Made by a program: the position numbers and the translations under genes | Assembly (NCBI RefSeq): GCF_014212135.1 | Contig: NZ_JACJVQ010000017.1 | Span: 62,001 to 126,000 of the forward strand | Direction: 5' to 3' | DNA length: 64,000 bases | DNA from: Cohnella thailandensis | GTDB lineage: Bacteria > Bacillota > Bacilli > Paenibacillales > Paenibacillaceae | In this document: in pieces, positions 54,662 through 61,616 of the stretch | How the letters are laid out: every line of letters begins with the position of its first letter | Numbering within the stretch: the stretch's first letter is position 1 | Notes under the pieces: model-generated | The model's input: the letters and a program-made list of their open reading frames with translations, nothing else | Told to the model about the DNA's origin: nothing | Database searches by the model: none

Positions 54662-55226
54662 AGCTTTGATCGAAGCGACCCGGAGCCAGATGCCGGAGAA
54701 GCGGTGGCGACACGTTCAAGGCGTCGTCGATACGGCGGTTGAGCTTGCCGAGCGTTTCGGCGGAGACAAGGACAAAGCCTGGCTCGCCGCCTTGCTTCAC
54801 GATTATACGAAAGCATGGGCGACCGATCGGATGGAGAAGCTCATTCGCGAGGAAGATCTGCCGAAGGAGCTGCTTGAGCATGACAAGGAGCTCTGGCATG
54901 CGCACGTCGGCGCCTGGGTCGTCCGGCGGGAGCACGGCATCGACGACGAAGAGGTGCTGGACGCGATCCGCTATCACACCTCCGGGCGGGAACGGATGAC
55001 GCTGCTGGACAAAATCGTCTGCCTGGCCGATTATATCGAGCCGGGACGGGATTTTCCGGGCGTGAATCGAATTCGCGAGCTCGCGCAGAATAATCTGGAA
55101 GAAGCGCTGCTAGCCGGGTTCGACGGAACGATCAAGCTGCTTGTCGATCAAGGGAAACGAATTTTCCCTCTGACGGTGCTGGCTCGCAATGATTTGCTGC
55201 TAACGATAATCAAGAACAAAGGGTAA
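54651..55226 (+). CDS. yqeK: HD-domain hydrolase YqeK (Ap4A hydrolase)
   Basis: 191-residue HD-domain protein; relatives hydrolyse diadenosine tetraphosphate symmetrically. The motifs are RHVQGVVDTA, the LHDY pair in LAALLHDYTKAW, and a His in IRYHTSGR. I chose ATG 54651, with GAGGGGA 9 nt upstream; the ATG at 54642 is too close. It overlaps nadD by 11 bp. Confidence 0.92.
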   Translation: MNREALIEATRSQMPEKRWRHVQGVVDTAVELAERFGGDKDKAWLAALLHDYTKAWATDRMEKLIREEDLPKELLEHDKELWHAHVGAWVVRREHGIDDEEVLDAIRYHTSGRERMTLLDKIVCLADYIEPGRDFPGVNRIRELAQNNLEEALLAGFDGTIKLLVDQGKRIFPLTVLARNDLLLTIIKNKG

Positions 55227-55261
55227 GGATATAGAGGAAGACGCGATAAGGAGGCTAATGA

Positions 55262-55606
55262 ATGGCTTTATCTTCGGACAAATTGCTTCAAGCAGCCGCG
55301 CTGGCGGCGGAAGACAAGAAAGCGAACGACGTGGTGGCGCTTAATCTTCAAGGAATCTCGCTGGTGGCCGACTACTTCTTGATCTGCCACGGCAATTCGG
55401 ACACGCAGGTGCTGGCGATCGCCACGGAGATCCGCAAGAAAGCGGAGGAATTGGGCGCCAAGGTACGCATCGAAGGCATGGACACGGCCCGCTGGGTACT
55501 GATCGACATGGGCGACGTCGTCGCGCACGTCTTCCATCGCGATGAGCGCGAGTACTATCACCTGGAGCGGCTGTGGTCCGACGCGAAGGCAGTGACCTTC
55601 GCATGA
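55262..55606 (+). CDS. rsfS: Ribosomal silencing factor RsfS
   Basis: 114-residue Iojap/RsfS protein that binds ribosomal protein L14 and blocks subunit joining under nutrient shortage. The conserved core includes ADYFLICHGNSDTQVLAIA and VAHVFHRDEREYYHLERLW. AAGGAGG lies upstream of the ATG. Its stop overlaps the next ATG (ATGA). Confidence 0.95.
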   Translation: MALSSDKLLQAAALAAEDKKANDVVALNLQGISLVADYFLICHGNSDTQVLAIATEIRKKAEELGAKVRIEGMDTARWVLIDMGDVVAHVFHRDEREYYHLERLWSDAKAVTFA

Positions 55607-56538
55607 CGCTGGCCGCGGGTACGATCACGACTCTGCTCGCCCGCAGGGAGGTTGCGCCTTACGGGTGGTTCCTTGCGGAGGAGGAAGAAGGCGGGCTTGA
55701 GGTTCTGCTTCCGTACGGCGAAATTCTCGGCGAAAGGCCGGAAGCCGGCGACGAAGTGGGCGTGTTCCTGTTCCATGACGACAAGGGGCGCATTACCGCC
55801 ACGACGAGAGAGCCTCTCATTACGCTCGGCGAGATGCGCAGGCTGAAGATGGCGGACTTTCATCCGCGCTTCGGCTGCTTCCTCGAGATCGGCATCGGGC
55901 GGCAGCTGCTCCTTCCGATTAAGGAGCTGCCGGAGAAGAAGGAGCAGTGGCCGCAAGAGGGAGACGAGCTTCATGTCGTGATGAAGCATGACAAGGAAGG
56001 CCGGATGCTGGCCCGGTTGGCGAAGCTGGAAGACTTCGAGACGGCCGTCTTTCGCGCGCCGAGCTCCTGGCACCACGAAGAGAAAATCGCCTGGGTCACC
56101 GATACGTTCCGCGACGGCGTGTTCGTGCTCGTCGACGGCGGCGTCATTGGTTTCGGCGCGTTAGGCTACATACCGACGGCGTCGATGACGAAGCCTCTCC
56201 GCCTTGGCGAGAAGGTTCTCGCCCGGGTCACCCAGGTCAAGGATGACGGCCGGGTGACGCTGTCGATGCGCTCCTCCAAGGAGAAGGGACGGCTCGAAGA
56301 CTCCGATCGGCTGCTGGAATTCCTGCGGGCGCGCCCCGGCGGCTCGATGCCCTACAGCGACGAGTCCCCGGCGGACGCGATCCAACGCCGTTTCGGCATC
56401 AGCAAATCCGCCTTCAAACGGGCGATCGGCAAGCTGATGAAAGAAGGCCTCGTCATCCAGCAGGGGAGCTGGACCAAGCTGACGGAGGCGGGAGGCTCCC
56501 CGGCTCCGGACGCGGGTAAAGATTCGGAGAAGGAATAG
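55603..56538 (+). CDS. cvfB: CvfB-like S1 RNA-binding protein
   Basis: 311 residues with several S1/OB-fold domains and a C-terminal winged helix (AIQRRFGISKSAFKRAIGKLMKEGLV), the layout of CvfB/YitL. The third OB fold ends VTQVKDDGRVTLSMR. The ATG overlaps the rsfS stop by 4 bp, so it is translated with the yqe block; the longer frame from 55573 is inside rsfS. CvfB affects virulence gene expression in Staphylococcus; the exact role here is unknown. In Bacillus subtilis this gene is not in the block (from memory). Confidence 0.85.
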   Translation: MTLAAGTITTLLARREVAPYGWFLAEEEEGGLEVLLPYGEILGERPEAGDEVGVFLFHDDKGRITATTREPLITLGEMRRLKMADFHPRFGCFLEIGIGRQLLLPIKELPEKKEQWPQEGDELHVVMKHDKEGRMLARLAKLEDFETAVFRAPSSWHHEEKIAWVTDTFRDGVFVLVDGGVIGFGALGYIPTASMTKPLRLGEKVLARVTQVKDDGRVTLSMRSSKEKGRLEDSDRLLEFLRARPGGSMPYSDESPADAIQRRFGISKSAFKRAIGKLMKEGLVIQQGSWTKLTEAGGSPAPDAGKDSEKE

Positions 56539-56557
56539 GTTCGACCCTGCCAAAGGG

Positions 56558-56580
56558 AAGCGTCTTCGGACGCTTTTTTT
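56558..56580 (+). terminator. Terminator between cvfB and yqeM
   Basis: AAGCGTC-TTCG-GACGCTT, a stable UUCG tetraloop hairpin, with a run of seven T's. Transcription of yqeM may depend on read-through or its own promoter. Confidence 0.88.
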
Positions 56581-56611
56581 ATCATCTATCGACTACGAGG
56601 GGGAGACTTGG

Positions 56612-57418
56612 GTGAGATCCTATCGGCAATTCGCCGCGGTTTACGATCGGTTGATGGAGGAGATGCCTTACGCGGAGTGGCTTAGCTTCGCCAGGCGCTG
56701 TTGGGATCGATACGGGATGCCGGCGACGATCGTCGATCTCGGCTGCGGAACGGGCAATATCGCGATACCATTGGCGAAGGCGGGCTTCCGGGTGTTCGGA
56801 GTCGACCTGTCCTCGGACATGCTGGCCATGGCCCGCAACAAATGGGAAGCAGGGGGCGGGCGCAGCCTGATCGCGTCGGCGGAGAACGGCTCGATTCGAT
56901 GGCTTCAGCAGGACATGAGCGATTGGGAGCTGCCGGAGCCGGTCGACGCGGTCATCAGCTTCTGCGACAGCCTCAACTACTTGACCGAACCGGAGAACAT
57001 CGTCTCGACCTTCCGTCGCACCTTCGAGGGGCTGGCTCCCGGCGGCTTGTTCCTGTTCGACGTCCATGCCCCGAGCCAGCTCGAGAGGTATGCGGAGGAG
57101 CAGCCGTTCGTGCTGGACGAGAAGGACGTCGCCTACATGTGGGTCTGCGATTACGATCCGGAGCGAATGGAGATCGAGCACGACCTCACGTTCTTCGTTC
57201 GCGAGGAATCGGGAGCCGGCGGCCCGAATTCCGGCTTGTACTACCGCTTCGAGGAATCCCACGTCCAGCGCGCCTACGATCCCGATTGGCTCGCCGGACA
57301 ACTCGCCGCCGCCGGCTTCGAGGTGCTCCATCGCTTCGCGGACTTCAAGTGGGCCGACGCGAACGAGGAGTCCGAGCGGTTATTCTTCGTGGCTCGGAAG
57401 CCGATGGCGAATGCATAA
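56612..57418 (+). CDS. yqeM: SAM-dependent methyltransferase YqeM
   Basis: 268-residue class I methyltransferase. The SAM motif is VDLGCGTGN (about residues 42-51), followed by GVDLSSDML and the post-II PVDAVISFCDSLNYL. The substrate is unknown. It closes the yqe block, as in Bacillus, but here a terminator precedes it. GTG 56612 follows GAGGGGGAG. Confidence 0.9.
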   Translation: MRSYRQFAAVYDRLMEEMPYAEWLSFARRCWDRYGMPATIVDLGCGTGNIAIPLAKAGFRVFGVDLSSDMLAMARNKWEAGGGRSLIASAENGSIRWLQQDMSDWELPEPVDAVISFCDSLNYLTEPENIVSTFRRTFEGLAPGGLFLFDVHAPSQLERYAEEQPFVLDEKDVAYMWVCDYDPERMEIEHDLTFFVREESGAGGPNSGLYYRFEESHVQRAYDPDWLAGQLAAAGFEVLHRFADFKWADANEESERLFFVARKPMANA

Positions 57419-57480
57419 CTCAGCGGCTGGATTGTAAGGTGACCGATACACAAGCCGTCCCATAGACAGTTGGCAGTAAG

Positions 57481-57560
57481 CCCAGAATGAGTAATGGTTG
57501 GGTTCAAGTCGGCTAACCAAACGTTGCGTAAAGCGCCAAGATGAGTAATGGTGCACGTAG
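57481..57560. repeat. Short direct repeats upstream of the IS
   Basis: AGAATGAGTAATGGTTG (near 57484) and AAGATGAGTAATGGTGC (near 57540) are near-identical and about 56 bp apart, just outside the IS left end. Their origin is unknown. Confidence 0.4.
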
Positions 57561-57621
57561 AATAATCAGTGGACACTCGTTAAGAGAAACCCAATAATAA
57601 AGCTTAACGGGAGGTGTTCAC

Positions 57622-57918
57622 ATGGGCGGACAACGGGTGCATCACAATGAGGAGTTCAAGCAACGCACGGTAAAATACATCCAGGAACAGACTAAGTCGG
57701 TGGTGCAGATTGCACAAGAATTGGATATTCCAGAAAAGACGCTTTACAGGTGGATTGGAAAGTACCGTCAGTTTGAAAATGAGCCTGTGAATAGCGCAGA
57801 TCGCATTCGTGAGCTTGAACAGCTTCTCCGCGAGAAGGATAAGCAGGTTTCGGAGCTCGAACAGGAGCTTGAAATCGTAAAAAAAGCAGTGCACATCTTC
57901 AACAACCCAAGAAAGTAA
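57622..57918 (+). CDS. IS3-family transposase OrfA
   Basis: 98 residues. An HTH (EEFKQRTVKYIQEQ ... IAQELDIPEKTLYRWIGKY) is followed by a leucine-zipper helix (IRELEQLLREKDKQVSELEQELEIVKKA). A GGGAGG ribosome site lies upstream. Near the end, seven A's (57879-57885) allow a -1 frameshift into orfB, the usual way to make OrfAB. It has no working partner because orfB is cut. Confidence 0.88.
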   Translation: MGGQRVHHNEEFKQRTVKYIQEQTKSVVQIAQELDIPEKTLYRWIGKYRQFENEPVNSADRIRELEQLLREKDKQVSELEQELEIVKKAVHIFNNPRK

Positions 57919-58235
57919 AATTTCAATTCATTGAAGATCATAGCTCCGACTTTCCTGTGGAGAAGATGTGCATGATTTTAGGAGTTTCTCGGAGCGGATA
58001 TTACAAGCGGAAGAACGCGGAGCCTAGCGCTCAAGCCCTCAAGAAAACCGAGATAATGGAACGCATCTCTTATCACTTTTATGATAAGAATGAGCAATAC
58101 GGCAGCCCGAGAATTACCCGGCTGCTGCACGAGGAAGGCTACAATGTTACCGAGCGGACGGTCAGCATTTACATGAAAGAACTGAATATCAGAAAGCGAT
58201 ACGGCACTCCAAGCGGTGCGGATCGAAGCTTATAA
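57880..58235 (+). pseudogene. IS3-family transposase OrfB, 5' remnant
   Basis: In the -1 frame relative to orfA, running from the slippery run through KVKFQFIEDHSSDFPVE, VEKMCMILGVSRSGYYKR and an HTH_21 region to IRKRYGTPSG. It ends at 58235, before the integrase-core domain. All catalytic DDE residues are lost, so it is inactive. Confidence 0.85.
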
Positions 58236-58246
58236 TCTGTTTCCAA

Positions 58247-58280
58247 AAAAGGAGCAAGCCCCGCCGGGCTTGCTCCTTTT
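58247..58280 (-). terminator. Terminator of the MMPL gene
   Basis: A 15-bp perfect stem AAAAGGAGCAAGCCC/GGGCTTGCTCCTTTT with T tracts on both sides. Confidence 0.92.
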
Positions 58281-58291
58281 AATGCTAACTT

Positions 58292-60517
58292 TTATCCGGC
58301 AACGCTCTTGCTCTCTTCCACCGGCTCGTAGCGGCCCGGCCAGAAAGCGGCGCGGCCGAGCAGAGTCGTGATCGCCGGAACGAGGAACGGCCGGACGACG
58401 AACGTGTCGAGCAGCACGCCGATGGCGGTCACCGTGCCGAACTGGACGAGCACCTGAATCGGCAGCGTGCCGAGAACGGCGAACGTTCCCGCCAGAATGA
58501 GACCGGCGGACGTGATGACCGAGCTGGTCTCGCCGACACCTTCCTTGATCGCTTGCTTGAGCGGCATCGTTCGGCGTTTCTGCCAGATGCTCGAGATCAT
58601 GAAAATGTTATAATCTTCGCCGAGCGCGACGAGGAAGACGAAAGCATAAAGCGGGATGGAGCCTTGGATGGCGTCGGCTCCCATGAAGTGATGCAGCACG
58701 AGCCAGCCGAGACCGAGCGCCGAGAAGTACGACAGGATTACCGTCAGAACCAGATAGACGGTGGCGACCGCCGAACGCAGATACAGCAGAAGCAGCAGCG
58801 TAATCAGTCCGATGACGACCGGGATGATGACTCGCGTATCGCGTTCTCCGGTTGCCTTGTTGTCGTGCTGCTCGGCCGTCTGGCCGCCGACCCAGACGCT
58901 GTCCTCGGCGTTAGAGACGCCGGCTTGCGCAAGCGCGTCTTCCGCGGTCTCCCTCAGATCGGGAATGTGGCCCATCGCTTCGAGAGAATAGGGATTCATG
59001 GCGAACTGAATCTCGTACATTACGATATTCGGATTGCTCCGGCCGGTTTGGGGCTCGCCGACGACGCTGATATAGTCGAGCGACTCCAGTCTGTCGGCCA
59101 AGCCGGATACGTCCTTGCCTTGCGAGTCGACGATCACTTGAGCGGGGGCGAGCTCGCCCGGCGTGAATTTATCGCCGATCGTAGCGAACCCTTCGCGGGA
59201 CTCCATATCCTTCGGGAACGAGGACAGAATATCGTAGGTGAATTTGACCTGCGTGCTGGCTCCTGCCAGCGCGCCGAGCACCACGACGCAGACGATGACG
59301 ATCGTCCACGGCTTTCGGACGACTAGCGAGCCGACGCGATTGCGGGCAGGCTTCTCCGGAGCGGGAGCCGGTTTGCCGCGGCGGGCGGCCCGCTCGGCCT
59401 GCTGCTCCCGCGTGCGGGGAACGAACGGCCAGAACGAGGCGCGGCCGACGATGGCGAGCAGCGCCGGAACGAGCGTCAGCGAAGCGATGCCCATGATCAG
59501 AATGGCGATGCTGAACGGGGCGGCGAACCGCTGATAAGCACCGTATTCCGCGAGCAGCAGCGCGAAGAGCGCGAGAACGACCGTGATGCCGCTCATCGCG
59601 ATCGCGCCCGACGAATCCGTAATGGCGGCGCGAAGCGCGGCGAACCGGTCGGATTCGGTCTTGAGCAGTTGGCGGAACCGGGCGATCAGGAACAAGCAAT
59701 AATCGGTTCCCGCGCCGAACAGAAGCACCGTCATGATGGAGATGCCTTGCGAGTCGACGGTAATCCAGCCTTCGCGCGCCATCCAGCCCAGAATGGGACT
59801 GACCGCCAGATAAGCGAACCCGACCGCGACGATCGGGATGATCGCCAGAATCGGAGAACGATAAATAAGAAGCAGAAGAACGAGAACGAGCAGGACGGTG
59901 GCGACCATCAAGGCGAAGTCCGCATTTTGGAACAGGCCCGTCGCATCGATCTGAATTCCTACCGGTCCGCTGACCCTGGCGCTTAACTCGCCGGAATCGG
60001 CGGCGGCCTCGAACGGATCGGAGCCGAAGAGAGCCCGGACCTCCTCCTTGATCTCATCCACGCTATCTTTGAGTTGATCGGTGTCGGCGGCTTTCTCGAA
60101 CAAAACCGGAGATACGAAAGCGGTGCCGTCTTCGGAAAGCTGCGACTTAAGAGCTTGAAGCGGCATTTGGTGCAGCGGCGGAACCGTTGTCTGATGGGGG
60201 ACGGGCTCGGCCGTCAGCTTCTCCGACAGCTTCTGGATGTTCTGCAGATCGGCATCCGTCAGACCGCCGCCGCGATGCCAGACGAACAAGGCCGGGACGT
60301 CGGCTCCGCTAGGGAATTGCTGCTCCGATACGGCCTCCGCCTGTACGGAGGGCTTGGAATCGCTCAGATTGGGAGCGTTGTTCCGCTCCTGATCGCCGAC
60401 CGCGGGAAGCAGGACGTTAAGCAGCGCCGCCGCGACGATCCAGACGAGCAGCGTGATCCACCGGCTTCGCTTGCCCGCGACCCATCGGCCTAAGAAGGTA
60501 TTTTCTTTCATCCTCAT
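58292..60517 (-). CDS. MMPL-family RND transporter
   Basis: 741-residue inner-membrane protein of the RND superfamily, MMPL type. A first membrane helix at about 16-34, a large extracytoplasmic loop, six helices (about 205-370), a second loop and six more helices (about 555-725) give the classic twofold layout. Motifs such as FGAGTDYCLFLIARFR and ALGEDYNIFMISSIWQKR are typical and carry the proton-relay Asp residues. Substrates of such exporters are often lipids, drugs or peptides. The divergent tetR gene next to it probably controls it. ATG 60517 follows GGGGAGAG. Confidence 0.92.
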   Translation of the reverse strand: MRMKENTFLGRWVAGKRSRWITLLVWIVAAALLNVLLPAVGDQERNNAPNLSDSKPSVQAEAVSEQQFPSGADVPALFVWHRGGGLTDADLQNIQKLSEKLTAEPVPHQTTVPPLHQMPLQALKSQLSEDGTAFVSPVLFEKAADTDQLKDSVDEIKEEVRALFGSDPFEAAADSGELSARVSGPVGIQIDATGLFQNADFALMVATVLLVLVLLLLIYRSPILAIIPIVAVGFAYLAVSPILGWMAREGWITVDSQGISIMTVLLFGAGTDYCLFLIARFRQLLKTESDRFAALRAAITDSSGAIAMSGITVVLALFALLLAEYGAYQRFAAPFSIAILIMGIASLTLVPALLAIVGRASFWPFVPRTREQQAERAARRGKPAPAPEKPARNRVGSLVVRKPWTIVIVCVVVLGALAGASTQVKFTYDILSSFPKDMESREGFATIGDKFTPGELAPAQVIVDSQGKDVSGLADRLESLDYISVVGEPQTGRSNPNIVMYEIQFAMNPYSLEAMGHIPDLRETAEDALAQAGVSNAEDSVWVGGQTAEQHDNKATGERDTRVIIPVVIGLITLLLLLYLRSAVATVYLVLTVILSYFSALGLGWLVLHHFMGADAIQGSIPLYAFVFLVALGEDYNIFMISSIWQKRRTMPLKQAIKEGVGETSSVITSAGLILAGTFAVLGTLPIQVLVQFGTVTAIGVLLDTFVVRPFLVPAITTLLGRAAFWPGRYEPVEESKSVAG

Positions 60518-60561
60518 TTTCTCTCCCCAGCTTCTATTTTGGACGATAATGGGCTATCACG

Positions 60562-60592
60562 GATAATTATATATACCGGAAGGTTAATTATC
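60562..60592. promoter_or_regulatory. Candidate TetR operator between the MMPL and tetR genes
   Basis: Perfect inverted repeat GATAATTA (60562-60569) and TAATTATC (60585-60592) with a 15-bp gap, in the 150-bp divergent region. GGAAGGTT(T)AA also occurs twice (60578 and 60631). Confidence 0.4.
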
Positions 60593-60665
60593 AAATGTGG
60601 CTCGCAAAAAAAATTTACGGTATGATGTTTGGAAGGTTTAACGTATGCGGAAAGAGGTATTCGGA

Positions 60666-61289
60666 ATGAACAAGTCTAAGCCGAAAAGAGCGCCCGGGCG
60701 GCCCAAATTCGCCGATCAAGCTTCTCCGATGCGCGACACGGTGCTGAACGCGGCTTCGCTGTTGTTCATGGAATTCGGGTACGAGCCCGTCTCGATCAAC
60801 CAGATCGCGGACAAGGCGGGCGTGACCAAAGCTTCGGTCTACTACTACTTCTCGAACAAAGCACAGCTGTTTACCGAGGCGATCTCCGAGATGATGAAGC
60901 GTATCAGCGTTTACTCGTCCCGGATTCTTAAGGAAGAAACCGATTTTAAGACCCGCCTTGCGAAGCTGGCCCGCGTGAAAATGTCTTCGACCCACGTCGA
61001 ATTCGAAACGATGATGAGAGAGGCGCTCGCTTCCCTGTCCAAGGAGCAGCACGAGCAGATCCGGCAGGCGGAATTCGGCATCCATCTGGCGCTTGCCGAA
61101 GCGTTCGAGCAGGCCCTTAAGGACAAGGTGATCGAGTCGCCGCTCAGCCCGCTGCTGCTCGCCCATTCGTTCGCCGCCCTGCTGATGCTCGGCAACCGGG
61201 AGGCGGAGCTGACGCGGGAGACGGACGGGGAGGAGCTCCCCAAGCTGATCGTCGATCTGTTCTGGAACGGGATCGGGTCTCGCGCTTGA
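60666..61289 (+). CDS. TetR-family repressor
   Basis: 207 residues. The N-terminal HTH is typical (FGYEPVSINQIADKAGVTKASVYYYFSNKAQLF), and a ligand-binding helical domain follows. I chose ATG 60666 (AAAGAGG about 10 nt upstream) rather than the in-frame ATG 60645, which lies before the ribosome site. Divergence from the MMPL gene suggests that it represses that exporter. Its stop codon lies within the -35 box of the leuS promoter. Confidence 0.88.
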   Translation: MNKSKPKRAPGRPKFADQASPMRDTVLNAASLLFMEFGYEPVSINQIADKAGVTKASVYYYFSNKAQLFTEAISEMMKRISVYSSRILKEETDFKTRLAKLARVKMSSTHVEFETMMREALASLSKEQHEQIRQAEFGIHLALAEAFEQALKDKVIESPLSPLLLAHSFAALLMLGNREAELTRETDGEELPKLIVDLFWNGIGSRA

Positions 61290-61315
61290 CAGCGTTCGCG
61301 CGGTTTGGCTATAAT
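61286..61315 (+). promoter_or_regulatory. Sigma-A promoter of the leuS leader
   Basis: TTGACA (61286-61291), 18-bp spacer, TATAAT (61310-61315). The tetR stop codon TGA (61287-61289) overlaps the -35. Confidence 0.9.
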
Positions 61316-61321
61316 CAGGGC

Positions 61322-61592
61322 ATAATTATCGGCTGGGAAAAGGAACAGTAGCCGCAATCCGTCATTCAGAGAGCCGGCGCTTCGGTGCGAGCCGGTTGGC
61401 GGTAGCCGCGAACTCGCCTTGGAGCCGCCCGCGCGTAATCCGCTTCCGGCGGCAAGCGCGGCGTCGCCTTCTCGTTACGAAGGTAGAGTGGACGCGATGC
61501 CCAAGCAGGGCAGCCGTCAACTAGGGTGGTACCACGGGAATAATCCTCTCGTCCCTAGCGTGATTTTTGACGCTGGGGCGGGAGGTTTTTTG
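61322..61592 (+). promoter_or_regulatory. T-box leader of leuS (leucine specifier)
   Basis: The core AGGGTGGTACCACGGG is at 61523-61538. The terminator hairpin (61545-61585) carries a TTTTTT tail (61586-61591), and the antiterminator would pair the core region with its 5' side. In the specifier loop GAACTCGCC the codon is CUC (61413-61415), Leu, matching leuS. Confidence 0.92.
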
Positions 61593-61616
61593 CTATCTGA
61601 GAGGGGTTATCCGACA

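Larger units (their letters stand above)
57570..58235 (+). mobile_element. Truncated IS3-family insertion sequence
   Basis: The left end begins at TGGACACTCGTTAAG (57570), 52 bp before orfA. It carries orfA and only the first third of orfB; the DDE catalytic domain, right end and target duplication are missing. The element is clearly more AT-rich than its neighbours, which suggests foreign origin. The end lies just before the terminator of the MMPL gene, so a deletion removed the right part. Confidence 0.8.
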
